A DNA stretch of 64,000 nt, taken from Silene conica (lineage: Eukaryota > Streptophyta > Magnoliopsida > Caryophyllales > Caryophyllaceae). A program made the translations under genes and the position numbers. Below, piece after piece: positions 48,159-60,520 of this stretch. The stretch spans positions 84,361,010 through 84,425,009 of the forward strand of contig CM055312.2 in assembly GCA_029255685.2 (NCBI GenBank), in the 5' to 3' direction. How positions within the stretch are numbered: position 1 is the stretch's first letter; each line of letters opens with the position of its first letter. The notes under the pieces were generated by a model. It searched no databases, was not told the origin of the DNA, and saw only the letters and a list, made by a program, of their open reading frames with translations.

Positions 48159-50150
48159 TCTAATTAAAAGGCAAGCCAAACTTTTTGTTATATAATCCAC
48201 ATGTCACCCACATATCATATTTTAATTTCATAAAATAAAATCTTAAATTAGGTTCATGTAAAATGTATTTTGTAGAAAAAAAAATTAACAATAATCTTAT
48301 CTATAAATGTAATTAAAAGGCAAGTCAAACCAGGGGCGGATCTAGGATTTTCGTTTCGGGATGGCACAATTTTTTTCTTCCCGCAATTAGTAGGAAAAAA
48401 AAGAGAAGTTTGGTGAAATAAAGCAAGTTTTTGTAAAAAAAAAAATCTCTTATGGGATTTGAACCTCCGACCTCACCAAACTTCTAACATATAACCACTT
48501 TTAACCACTAAGCCCAACACATTTCTGTGAAATTTATATTCAAAAATTGTTCTTATTTTTATGTTGGGGGGTGGCACTTGCAAACCCTATCCACCCAAAA
48601 TCCGTCACTAAGTCAAACTATCATTATCATCCACAAGTCATATTTTAATTTCATAATATAAAATCTGAAACCACTCTCATGTAAAGTTTATTTTGTAAAA
48701 ACAAAAATATAATAATAATTAAACTTTATTTGTCATTATTGGCCAATATTGATGTCTATATTAAATTTCATAGTAATAATAAAATAATGTTCAAAATTCA
48801 TTAACATTAATTGATTTATATATCTATATTAAATTTGATACTATTTAAAAAAGGATGCTTAAAAGTCATAAAACGCATCCTGGATTATTTATATAATTTT
48901 GTTGAAAGGCAAAATTTGTAAGCCCAATTTTTTGTTCTTTTTATCGTTAGTAGAATTATATGTATCACTTATCTTTCTTATCATTTTATTCACACCAAGT
49001 TAATTGTATTAAGGTTTTAAATTATTAACTAATTTGTTTATATTTTATGTAACTTACATTGAGTTATTAAATGTTTGTCACATTTCAATTTCATCGTATG
49101 TATTTGTTTTATTCTCATTAAGGGGTTAAATCAAAATTTGTGGTGTTTGAGTCTTTAAAGGTAAATATACTTACATCTCTATGACTTGATTCTCATTCTC
49201 TATTTCTTTCACTATTTACGAGGATAATTAAGTTTATAACGATGATATTGCATAAAAATTTCACTATTGTTGGTTATTTTGCAATAATTATTGAGTTTTT
49301 TTTGTTTATATAAAGATAGACGATTTATTGGAGAAACAAGACTACATCAAAAAGTAAAATACAAAGATTGCTTAACCAATTATAAATTATAGATTAACTA
49401 CAACACTAACGACATTAATATGAAAGATTAATAGGTTTTTGTTATTTTTTTCACATGTATTTTGGTATTGTTGTTTTTCTTCCATCATTTTGCCTTTGAA
49501 AAAATAACACTCTTCACCTACCGATTTATTTGATTTTTCCGACTCTGGTCTTTATATTAACATGTCTTGGTTAATAATTTCAATATACGTACGTTCCATC
49601 ATAAATTATTCATGAGGTGATATGCGTGTTTGATATTTTATAAATCCAATTACTAAACACTAAAAACATTACACTATGAAATAAAGTTGTTGCTTTAAAA
49701 TTCTCAGTTCCGCAATCTATTGTTGTATTAGCTTCAATTTTAGGGGGAGTATGAAATGTTTGTTTTGTCATAACATTTATACTCATGTGTTCAATGTTAT
49801 TTTCAAAATTGTTGATGAAATTTTAATATCTAATTTGCGAGGGTGCTCTATCTTTAGGATCTTTGTTTGCTAATATAGTTTTGTATAATTTCATCATATG
49901 AATACCTATATTATTAATTTATTTTAACTTGCATTGGGTTACTTTAATTTTGCACGGTATTTTAGTATCCTCTATACATCGCTTTAATTTCTACTGTAAT
50001 AAATTGTTGACAAAAGACTAATTAGCTTTATATAACCCTTAAAACATGACAACCGTAAGTTGAGTGATCTTAGTATATTATGATATTAAATCACTAAAAT
50101 ATCACATTAGAAATTGAACATTCCGTGAATTTCACGGGTTATAAAACTAG
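48159..50150 (+). mobile_element. Second Helitron of the cluster
   Basis: 3' end: stem CCGTGAATTTCACGG (50123-50137) then CTAG (50147-50150) before T. Two candidate 5' ends, both after A: TCTAATTAAAAGGCAAGCC at 48159 and TCTATAAATGTAATTAAAAG at 48300. The element therefore spans about 1.85 or 1.99 kb, or one start is nested in the other. It carries a hAT MITE. No coding capacity seen. Confidence 0.72.
48331..48610. mobile_element. hAT MITE (280 bp) nested in Helitron
   Basis: Ends CAGGGGCGGATCTAGG / CCGTCACTA, flanked by a perfect 8-bp duplication AGTCAAAC (48323-48330, 48611-48618). CAGGGGCGGA is a common plant hAT terminus. It inserted 30 bp inside the Helitron 5' end. Confidence 0.85.
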
Positions 50151-50900
50151 TTATGTTATTAAAAAGATACTTGTACTAATCTTATTGCAACTTCAATTCT
50201 TGATCTTTAAATGCATACTTTTCCTTGTTCTTGAGAAAACATAAAACATGTAAAATTAGATCCCATAATATATAAATATAAAAGTGTATTAGTTGTGACA
50301 AATTAACATGAGAAAAAGGGCAATATTTCTCATTCTTAATTAATTTATGAGAATGGGAGACATCAGTTAAAAGCTCCATGAAAGACATTGAGTAGATTCG
50401 CATGTTCATATATAAATTATTAATCTTTTATTCTTGATTGTAAACAGGAAAAGTAACTTCTGTTTGAAAGATGTTGAATTTTTCTGTGGTTATTAACGCA
50501 TAATAGTGAAGTCCTTGTATAACTTTCCAGTGGTTGGACACAATAAGTATAATCTTCTTGCTAACCAAATTTGGAAGTTCGAAGCTTATAGCAATATAGC
50601 AATATAGCAATTTAGTATTTGGATTTTATTTTTCTATTACTCCTATTATCGAGATTTCGATCAAAATTTGTACTTTTCAATATCACTTGAAAATTTCATA
50701 ATTCGAGTAATATGTATAAGTGAGTTTTCTGATATCGATTGAAAAGGTTTCATATAAATTGAACTTTCAAATATCCCTCAGAACTTGTGTCTTTTAAAAC
50801 ACTCATAAATATGTAGAGTATCAATTGTATTTTTCAAAAAATAAGATGCTTATAATCCTAAGATATAGTTCATAACTTTTAATTTGTATTTATTAAACAC
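50151..50900. other. Spacer between Helitron cluster and copia element
   Basis: AT-rich with short minus-strand frames (60-75 codons) that lack any domain. Nothing recognised. Confidence 0.4.
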
Positions 50901-51097
50901 TGAACAAGAGAATGGAAAAGATAATGGAATGTATTTGATGATCAGAGTAACATACAACCAGTGACATATATACACAACTCAAGGTCTCTTACCTATAATA
51001 ATTAGGAAACTAATCATATTCCTAATAAAGGAGGTAACGCATAATATAGTACATAATTACTTGTGGTACAATATTCAAAGAATATCATAATTGTTCA
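50901..51097 (-). repeat. Copia 3' LTR
   Basis: 197 bp, TGAACA...TGTTCA, matching 55542-55739 almost throughout. Confidence 0.9.
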
Positions 51098-51107
51098 TTA
51101 CTCCCCC

Positions 51108-54100
51108 TCAAGTTGGTGTACTTGGTAAACCAATACCCAACTTGGACCGTAAGTAGCTAAAAGGCTCACCCCCAAGTGCTTTTGTGAAAATATCCGCGAG
51201 TTGCTCCTTGCTACGAATGTGAGATGTTGCAATAGTGTTATTCATGAGATGATGACGGATAAAATGACAATCAACTTCTATGTGTTTTGTCCGATCATGA
51301 AAGACGGGATTTTTAGCAATTTGCAAAGCTGCCTTGTTGTCGCAAAATAATTCAGTCGGCTTGTCATGACTAACACCGAGAGAATTAAGAAAGGATTTCA
51401 CCCGTAATACTTCACTAGTCACCCCTGCTATTGCACGATACTCCGCTTCCGCGGTAGACTTGGCGACAGTAGGCTGTTTTCGAGCTTTCCATGATACCGA
51501 TGACTTACCAAAGGAAACAAAATACCCTGTGATGGATCGTCTTGACAAAGGACAAGCGGCATAGTCAGAATCACTATACCCACGCAACTGAAAATCACAA
51601 TCTCTATCTATCACGATTCCCCTTCCCAGACTGCTCTTAATGTAGCGTATAACACGGTGGACAACATTGACGTGGTCCTTCCTTGGTGCATAAACAAATT
51701 GGGATAACACATGAACGACATAAACAAAGTCCGGTCTCGTGATAGTTAGATATATTAAACGACCTACCAAACGTCTATATTACATGGGATATTTCAAAAC
51801 ATAACCATCAGCTAGTGACAAATTATGGTTCTGTTGGATTGGGGTGTCCACAGGTTTTGCGCCATCAAAACCTGCCTCATCAATAATTTCTTGGGCGTAC
51901 TTACGTTGACTTAAAAACAATCCCTTACTTCCGGTAGCTACCTCAATCTCCAAAAAATACTTGAGCCTTCCTAGATCCTTTATGCTAAAACTTTGATCTA
52001 AGAAAGACTTAATCCGAGTACTAGCTCCTTCGTTGTTGCTCACAATTATCATATCATCAACATATACGAGCAAACCCACAAAAATGCCATCTTCATTGTA
52101 GGTAAATAAAGAATAATCGGCCATAGATTGAATGAAACCATACCTTATCAAGGACTCGGATAGCTTAGCAAACCAATTTCGTGAAGCTTGCTTTAACCCA
52201 TATAAGGACTTAATTAAGTTACACACTTTTGTCAAGCCTTCTGTGCAAAAACCAGGAGGCATCTTCATGTATACTTCCTCATCTAGATCTCCGTGCAAGA
52301 AAGCATTGTTGACATATAATTGTGCAATTAACCACCCTTTCGCAACAGCCACGACAAGTAAGCACCGGACACTTGTCATTTTCGCAACCGGAGTGAAAGT
52401 CTCATGGAATCGACACCTTCGACTTGAGTGTACCCTTGGGCCACCAATCGTGCTTTATATCGCTCAAGTGTTCCATCCGCTTTATACTTCACTTTATAAA
52501 CCCATCTGTATCCGATGGGTTTCTTGCTTTTAGGTAAATCGACTACTTTCCAAGTCCCATTAGATTCTAGTGCTTCGAACTCTGTCAACATTGCCTTTCG
52601 CCATTCACTTGATTTTGCCGCCTCACTGTAATTTCGAGGCTCCTTGATGGTGTCAATTTTGGCCAAAAAGCACATGTGATTGTTAGAAAAGCAATTGGTA
52701 GTGACATAATTACACATTGGATAACGAGTACCTTTCTTCTTGGATGTCGACTGGCCTAGGTGAGTATTGGACGTGGCGGCGTGATCTATTATTTGTGTTG
52801 ACTTGCAGACATAGTCGTGCTTCCAATACGGTGCGAATTTGTGTCTAGTTCCTCGACCCATAACAGTCTCTGTTTCAGCCGCGTCTGTCACCTCTACACT
52901 GTCTGTTTCACGAGCCCCTTCCTCACTACTCTCTGTTTCGCGAGTACCCTCGATATTTTCAGACCCTGCAACTATAGTTTTTGGAACAACATGCTGTTCA
53001 GTAGCATCCGAACCCAAAGGTGACACCTTTTTCATATTCGTACCAGTAGCATTATCACTGGTATTGAAATTGACTTCCACGAAAGTAGGTATGTCATGAT
53101 GTAATTGGGTCTCTTCATTATGAGGTAATTTGTCACCAGTGAAGGGGTAAATATGTTCGTAAAAAACAACGTCACGTGATTCAAATAATTGCTTACTCTT
53201 TAAATCATAGGCTTTCCAACCCTTTTTGTTATATGGGTATCCTAAAAATATACATCTTCCTTTTTCCTTGAATTTGTCCTTGGGTCTTTCTTTATTGTGA
53301 GCATAACACAAACTTCCGAAAACGCGGATATTATCATAACTAGGTTTCTCCCCATATATAAATTCATAGGGAGTCATGCCACTGAGTAAACGGGTGGGTG
53401 TGCGATTTATTATGTACGCAGCGGTTAAGACACACTCTCCCCAAAAATCGATAGACAAATTTGTTGAAAACGGAGAGCCCTAGCCTTTTCGAGAATAGTT
53501 CTGTGTTTTCTCTCAACCCTTCCATTTTGCTGTGGAGTGTCAATATTACTAGTTTGGAATCTCATACCATGCTCATTATAATGATCTTTCAAATTTCCCG
53601 ATAAAAATTCCAAACCGTTATCACTTTGCACCACTTTAACATCCTTTCCAAATTGTTTATTTTTCATTTTGAAAAAGTTAATCATTAATTGACTCACTTC
53701 TCCTTTGTCTCGCATTAATTGGACCCAAACCCCTCGACTATGGTCATCAACGATAGTAAGAAAATAATGTGCCCCAGATAGGCTAGCAGTATGGTAAGGT
53801 CCCCATATATTGCAATGTATGAGAGCAAATAATTCCTTACTTCGGTTATTATTAACTTTAAAACTAGACCGAGTTTGTTTGGCCCGACAACACGAGTCAC
53901 AAATATTATCCGAATTCCAAAACAAATTAAAACCAATTAAACTTGAGAAAAGAGGTAAAATACTAAATGACGGATGTCCGAGCCTCTTATGCCATAACCC
54001 AACATCACCATTTGTATGAGTCCCGGCCACCGTATGATCATTCACAAAATAATAGACTCCGTCACAATGCTCCCCCTTGCCAATCTTCATCCTCGTAGAT

Positions 54101-55460
54101 TGGTCCTGTATAACACAATGGTCAGTATAAAATGTCACTATACAATTGTTTTCCGTAATCAATTGTTTTATTGAAATGAGGTCACAAGTCAAGGATGGTA
54201 CGTAGAGTACGTCTTTAAGAACGAATTTATCATTTAATTTTACACATCCGTGCTCATTAGCTTCTATGTACGACCCATCTGGTAGCCCTTACCGTGGATC
54301 ATTTTCCTTTTCAAACTCCGTCAAGTAATTCTCTTTTCCCGGTCATGTGCTGTGAGGCTCCACTATCAAGCAACCAATTAACAAAAGTAGTGTTCGTTTT
54401 ACCTTTTGGGTCATTTTTGCTACCTTCTGTTTTGTTGTTCAACAGGCTGCGTAATCTGATAATTTCATCAGGGGTAAAATCAAACTTCTGGTTTTCTCCG
54501 TCTCGCACGCCTGCCGCGTTGGCTCTCTCCTGGTTGGCTCCACGTCCTCTGCCTCCACGACCACGTCTACCGCGTCCTCTACCACGGTCTGTATTTCCGG
54601 GTTTGTCCCAACAATTCTCTTCAGTATGCCGGTACTTCCAGCAATAAGTACATTGGATGACAAGCGTTTCTCCTTCCTCGTTGCTTGCTTCTTTCCCACG
54701 ACCACGACCAAAACTCCCTATCCGTGCCGCCATTGCTGCTTCTGGCACCTCTTCTCGAGCCTTGGTCACGGCTTTGTGCCTTTCTTCACGTAAAATCAGC
54801 GCATAAGCCCTGCTCAAAGACGAGACTTCCTCATATTTGATCGGACATGATCATATAGTACAGTGTCGAGTCCCATTAAGAACTGATGTACCCGCTCTGC
54901 CTCTCGTTCTCTGAGAATGATAGGCGCTGCTCCGCAAGTGCATTGAGGTATTTTGCTATAGCTATCAAGTGCATCCCAAATAGCTTTCAATTGAGTATAA
55001 TACTCTGTCACTGGTTGATTCTTCATTTGTTTGCACCCAATGAGATCAGCTTTTAATTGGTGAACCCTTGGCGCATTTCCACTGGAATATCGATTTCCTA
55101 ATTCGACCCAAATTTCCCTCACCGTGCCTGAGAAAGCGATACTAGGGTGAAGTTTCGTATCGATCGAATTTTGTAACCAAGCTTTGAGCATGGCATTGCA
55201 TTGTCTCCATGCCACCGCCTCAATACTTTCTGCTTGTCCTTCTGTCACCACTGGTTTCTTGACGGTACCCTCGACAAACCGAGTTTGTTTTTGGCGTCGA
55301 GACCGTTCCGAATTGCATCAACCCATAACTCAAAATTATCTCCATTAAAAATAATTTGAGTTAATGATAAGGCGGGGTTGTCACCTGGATGCAAATAAAG
55401 TGGTGATGAAGGTAAAATTTGTTCGATTTTCTTTTTGACAATTCCATCTCCGTTTGTCAT
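51108..55460 (-). pseudogene. Copia gag-pol polyprotein, broken
   Basis: Order on the minus strand: gag from 55460 (UBN2-type capsid, zinc knuckle CTYCWKYRHTEENCW near 54630), protease with DSGAS near 54370, integrase zinc region (HKRLGH, CDSCC) and core, reverse transcriptase with YVDD near 52050, and RNase H with AEAEYRA near 51440. Frame breaks occur near 55250, 54815, 54200-54310, 53440, 52378 and 51775. Catalytic residues are also lost: the first integrase Asp is Asn (HCNIWGP, codon 53809-53811) and the first RT Asp is Tyr (QLYVNNAFL, codon 52314-52316). Second integrase Asp (SDNG) and Glu remain. Inactive. Confidence 0.92.
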
Positions 55461-55541
55461 CGTTTGATGATTTGTTTGATTGATATGTATTTTTTTTTTT
55501 TTTTGTGGATCTTACTGGTTCTCTGATGCCATATTAAACAA

Positions 55542-55739
55542 TGAACAAGAGAATGAGAAAGACAATGGAATGTATTCGATGATCAGAGTAACATACAACC
55601 AGTGACATATATACACAACTCAAGGGTCTCTTACCTATAATAATTAGGACACTAATCCTATTCCTAATAAAGAAGGTAACGCATAATATAGTACATAATT
55701 ACTTGTGGTACAATATTCAAAGAATATCATAATTGCTCA
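55542..55739 (-). repeat. Copia 5' LTR
   Basis: 198 bp, partner of 50901-51097. In minus orientation this is the promoter-bearing 5' LTR. Confidence 0.9.
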
Positions 55740-56269
55740 TTAATTATATTTTACTCTATCTGTTTCTGTTGAAATCTACACAATAATCTGGGAACAATAA
55801 AGAGAACTTGCTTAATATGATTCATACATTAAACAATTTGTCCGTTCATGAATAAGCAAATACATACATAAAAGCATTAAAAAAATTAGACATAAATGCT
55901 CAATTAATCATATAATTGACGAATAGGGATACATGCATTACAATCTGGTTAACTAAATAGTTCCGAGTAGAAACAACTATGTATAATGTGGAAGACAAAC
56001 AAATCTACATGGAAAAAAATGTTAACATCAAAAAATTATGGGTGTCAGTAGAAAAAGGAAATTATATTTATTACTTGAAAGCGGTAGCAATTGCAGTGAC
56101 ATATAAAAACGTGTACAATGAGATTAATCAAATAGTTTTACAATTATTTAACTTTTAATTAACATTCATTATTTCTCACAAACTCTATCTTTTGGTTTTA
56201 TTTGAAGTTGTTTAAATTGTTTTATGTATTGTTGGGAAATTATTATTGTATACATTATCTTTTAGTTGA
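55740..56269. other. Spacer without recognisable features
   Basis: AT-rich sequence between the copia element and the solo LTR; nothing identified. Confidence 0.4.
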
Positions 56270-56274
56270 CGTAG

Positions 56275-59147
56275 TCTAATACCCGTAAAATCCGTCAATA
56301 AAAAAAATGAGAAATTTATTGACAAAACAAGTATCGATTAATAGAGACACGTAAAACCGTCGCACGCATCGTTGACCAATTCATGTCTAGACATGTGGAC
56401 CAATGCATGCCTAGACATTTGGCTTATGCATGAAAAGGACATTTGACTTATGCATGAAGAGGGCATTTGGCATGTGCATGAGGACACTTGGCATGTTTAT
56501 GAGAAGCCCTCTCCCACTTTGTTCCCCCATTCCCACGCCATTCTCCACTCTCCCATCAGATTTCATTCACACACACACAAAAATATAGAGAGAAACCAAG
56601 AAGAAGAGAAAGCTAAGGAGAAAGATCTTTCATAACATCAACTCTTCACTTAGTAAACCTATGAAAACCGTTTTTATTCTGATTCCTCATCATATAAACA
56701 CATATTCACATATTCTTAAATCACATAACACCGCTCAAACAAGTTTTACTCATGCATGCAAAGGATTAAAGCTAGTAAAAACCGTTATTTTGTCAAAAAC
56801 GTAACATGCATGTGGCAGGTCTGTAATCACGAGTTAAAATTGATATTTTCAGGTGAAAAACATATATGATGTTGGATGTGTCATCTTGAGTATGATCACC
56901 AAAATTCGTAACATTTGCATGCACCATCTGTAAACGAAAAATCAAATACTACAACATGTTTTCGGTCTAGTCGAAACACTAGATCTCACTTAAAGAGTCA
57001 TAAAACCATATTTACAAAATGAATCAATATCTCAACTTTTATTATGTTAAACTACTATGCATTTAGATAATAATGGAACTTGGAATCAACCTGTTTCGTT
57101 TACTTAAGAAGGATTTATGATGTAAAACATTTTATGGCTCAGTTTATGACCATTGTTATTAAAACGAGATTTTAGATCTGATAAAACCATTTTTTACACA
57201 ACATGGACAGCTAACAATATGTTGTAGACTCATAAAGGAATCCAATAAAGCTGACCTTGAATAAAAATATGATGTTTTGAATTTATTATGATTTTTACAA
57301 GTTACTGTTGTAATCTGGAAAAAAAACGTTAAAAGAATAAATTTGAGAGTATCACCGCCTCTTTTTAAAGAGAAATCTCCATGATGCTATCTTTCATCCT
57401 CAACCCGATCGTCATATATGTACACGGCTCCTCCTCCTGTGGAAAATCGAGTCTCTTTTCTTTCATAAATATTTTAATTAGTTTTGTTAAAAACTTACCA
57501 TCTCCATAAAAGGGTAATTAATTTATACTTATGAAAATAATAAGTGACCCATCTTTTCACCATGTTAAATTTTAATGAATGTAAAGTTTATTATGCTTTC
57601 GTTTCGACGAGTTTCGACATGTTAAGAACATTTACCACCCCATAACTCTTTAAGACCGTAAATTTGGACCCTTTAAAGATGTTTTAAGACTCTGACCACC
57701 ATGACAATAAAGTTAAAGGACTCACTAAGGAACCAAACCCCACTGGCTTCACCTTAAAACGCTAAGTAAAGAAGGAGATATGACGATTTAAAGTTTTTGC
57801 TTCAAATCTGTAAAACCGAGAAGAATAAAAGATATTGCATTATTTATGACAAGTAGCTATGTAACGATTGGACATATAAGTAACTATAATTTTAAATATA
57901 TATTGTAGAGTCGGGATTCGTAGAAGAGGCTCTCTAACCATTCATCGCTCGAAAGGTAAGGGAAACGTTTATCCGTACACTCTTATTAAACCGTTGCGAT
58001 TTGTTACTATCTTAAGACTTTTGGTTATATTGAATTATTTATATTGGTTGAAATTATTTTATAAAATGATTATGGACAATGATTGGTTTGTTTTGATCTC
58101 TTGAAACGGGATTGTGTTTAATATGGAAAAAAAGTGCTTTATGATTTTAAAAGTTTTAGGAACCAAAACCGTTTTGCTTTTCTACAAGCTTATGATGAGT
58201 TATCAAATTTGAAGGAAATATCTTGGTTATTTGGAAATGGATTCCCGTGTTGGTTTGAAACGGTTTTGGTAGAGGGGTAGATTGTTCCATAAGAAGGGAC
58301 TTCCTATACAGAGTTTCTGATGGGGGTTAGTTGATCGAGACCCCGTCCTCTTATCTTCCTCTTTGGGGTTGGCCCTTAGAGGGGTATGCACACTCGGGAT
58401 TCTAGGACAGTTTAGTACATGATTTGGTGAACCTTGTCTTATCCGGTTTAGGGCGAGTGAATCCTCTTTATACTGCCTCTATCCAAGTCTATACCGACGT
58501 TGGAATTTGTTGGAAAGAAATGTTTTCTTTAATTTGGAATTATCTTGAAAGACTGGATATTGATTTGAATCTTTTGGAACACTTATGTTATACTTAATCA
58601 TTTTAGATTATTTGTTTCCCTTCAATTAACAGTGGCTATTCTGATACTCTATTTTAAATGTTTCGAAACACTTTTGGTACACATTATTGAAAAATGTCTT
58701 TTAAGTTATGATTTTATATTCCGTTTATTCTTTATTCGGATTGTTTACCTTACTCAACATTATTGTTATTGACCCTTTTATTTGTTTAGTCCTTGTTTAG
58801 ACCTGCGGTGATCACAAATTGTGTGAGCAGATCGTGTGACAGGTACTCGTGGGAATTAGTCGTGGGATGCACAGGAGAGCGCGCTTAATGTTTCAATCCA
58901 AGACAAATGCTTTAAGATTTTATCTTTCTTTTGGATCATTGAACTTTATTTTCACTTCCGCAAACTTTAAATTTGGTTGTAATCGGATTTTATCCTTTGG
59001 ATTTTAAATTGCATTAGACAACAACTCATTTTATTTCATGTCTAGGTACTACTACCATATTTGGTTAAATTGTGACGTATCCATGATCCGAATTTTACTT
59101 GATCGAGTACCCTATTTACAAATAAAGAAGATTATGAGGGTGTTACA
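56275..59147 (+). mobile_element. Gypsy-type solo LTR (2.87 kb)
   Basis: Starts TCTAATACCCG (a decayed TGTAACACCC) and ends GAGGGTGTTACA, the same 3' end as the LTR at 36466. The flanks carry a perfect 5-bp duplication CGTAG (56270-56274, 59148-59152). No PBS, polypurine tract or coding sequence lies inside, so the internal region and the second LTR were removed by recombination. Contains a CATTTGGCTTATGCATGA minisatellite near its 5' side. Confidence 0.8.
56382..56495 (+). repeat. Imperfect tandem repeat within the solo LTR
   Basis: Units of roughly 25 bp of the form GGACATTTGGCTTATGCATG repeat about four to five times with variation. Confidence 0.6.
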
Positions 59148-59305
59148 CGTAGTTAAAAATGTTTGGCGGCGAAAGCGTTTCAGAAAAACTGGTTAGCTTA
59201 CGTAAGATAATATAGAGTAGAAATTTATTAGCATTACCCTCTTTTTAGGATTGGGTTATGGCCATGATGTAATAAAATATTATCTTCCTTAATATATAAT
59301 CATTT

Positions 59306-60520
59306 TTTTATGAGGGAATCTGCAACCGCTATTTATTTGATGATGATGGGGTAGGAGTGCATAGTAACACTCGTAGGGCTGTTCCTACTGTGCTCAATAA
59401 TGTTACTAGTGATCCTCTTGTTAACTATATGAATATTGATGGGGTTGTTAGTGAGACTGTGGTTGATAGGAATGTTCTTATTCAGGAAACTATTTTGAAT
59501 AGGGTTGAAAATGATTTTAATTGGGCAAGATTAGATGATGAGAATAGGGGATATAATCAGACTTTTGACCCCCCTTCTTCTGGGTTACCGGTGGTTTATT
59601 ATTATGATTACTATGACGGTCCTCAAAATCCTATTGCTCCTCCTTATAATGTGGCTGGTGAACAACAACAACAAGGTTAAAGTAATGATGAGCAAGATGG
59701 GTATGAAGAGGAGTTTGTTGATGCTGATGGTCAGTTTGTACATCATAATCCTATGAATTCTGGAGATTTAGTTATCACTATTGAAGACTCCTCAAGTTCT
59801 AATTATTCTACCCCAGAATGGCCTTCTTTTAGCTCTGATTCAGTTAGTGACATGGCTGCCTGATATAATAATTCTGAAGCTGGTAATGTGACTGATGAGG
59901 TGAATACTGACTTAAGTCTCAATCTGAGTCTAAAGATTAGTCAGGCTGGGGCGAGCTCTGGTGGTATTCATGGGCCTGCTACTGCTTCTGCACCTATTGT
60001 TCTCTCTTCTGCCTCTGCATCCATGAATATTTCAGTGGAAAATAATGTTCTGCCTCCTGTTGATGAGGTGCCTGTGGCTACTATTACCCCTGCTGCTCAT
60101 TACATGATTCTCCCTCTGGAAATGGAGATCTCTTCTGATACTGAGTTTGATGTTCCTAAAGCATCTACTTATGGTGGTCCCTTCTTTATTCCAAATTCAA
60201 ACAATGATAATGCAGGTATTATTGCAGACCAAAATCTGCCTCTGAAGAAAAGGAAGTGTCGTTCGGATATGGCAGAAGATGAATTGGATGCGCGTGTGCT
60301 GGCATCTGTGGGGCATGCCAAAGCTTATCTTTCTCAATTTGCAAAGAAGACTAAATTAAATGATGATGCTGTTGTTGGTGGTTCTGTTGCTGGTCCTAGT
60401 ATGGGGTTCCGTATGAAGGTGGATGATGATGTTTTAAGCAGTTCCAGTGGGAGCTCTGTGCTCAGTCCATTCAAAGGTGTTGCGGAGGTTGGCCTTGAGC
60501 AACCTCCTTTGAACCCATGA
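59306..60520 (+). pseudogene. LINE ORF1 C-terminal part, two premature stops
   Basis: A single frame reads from YEGICNRYLF, a truncated zinc-knuckle context as in plant L1 ORF1 nucleic-acid-binding proteins, through Asp/Ser-rich low-complexity sequence with a nuclear-localisation-like KKRK near 60246, to TGA at 60518-60520. In-frame stops at 59678-59680 (TAA) and 59861-59863 (TGA) interrupt it, with no frameshifts. The terminal TGA overlaps the ATG of ORF2 (ATGA). Confidence 0.75.

Larger units (their letters stand above)
50901..55739 (-). mobile_element. Ty1-copia retrotransposon, full length but decayed
   Basis: LTRs of 197 and 198 bp (50901-51097, 55542-55739; ends TGAACA/TGTTCA) enclose a gag-pol region on the minus strand. 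A PBS-like TGGCATCAGAGAACC lies about 11 bp inside the right LTR, and a CCCCCTC polypurine tract (minus GAGGGGG) inside the left one. The two LTRs differ at roughly ten positions, so insertion is not recent. Homology between the two flanks extends a few bases beyond the TG/CA ends (ATTAAACA), leaving the exact edge and target duplication unresolved. Short LTRs fit the Ale/Retrofit group; that assignment is tentative. Confidence 0.9.

Noticed and set aside
55740-59147. A host gene between the copia element and the LINE
   Set aside because: The sequence is explained by a solo LTR with CGTAG duplications; short frames such as 56450-56635 follow its minisatellite.
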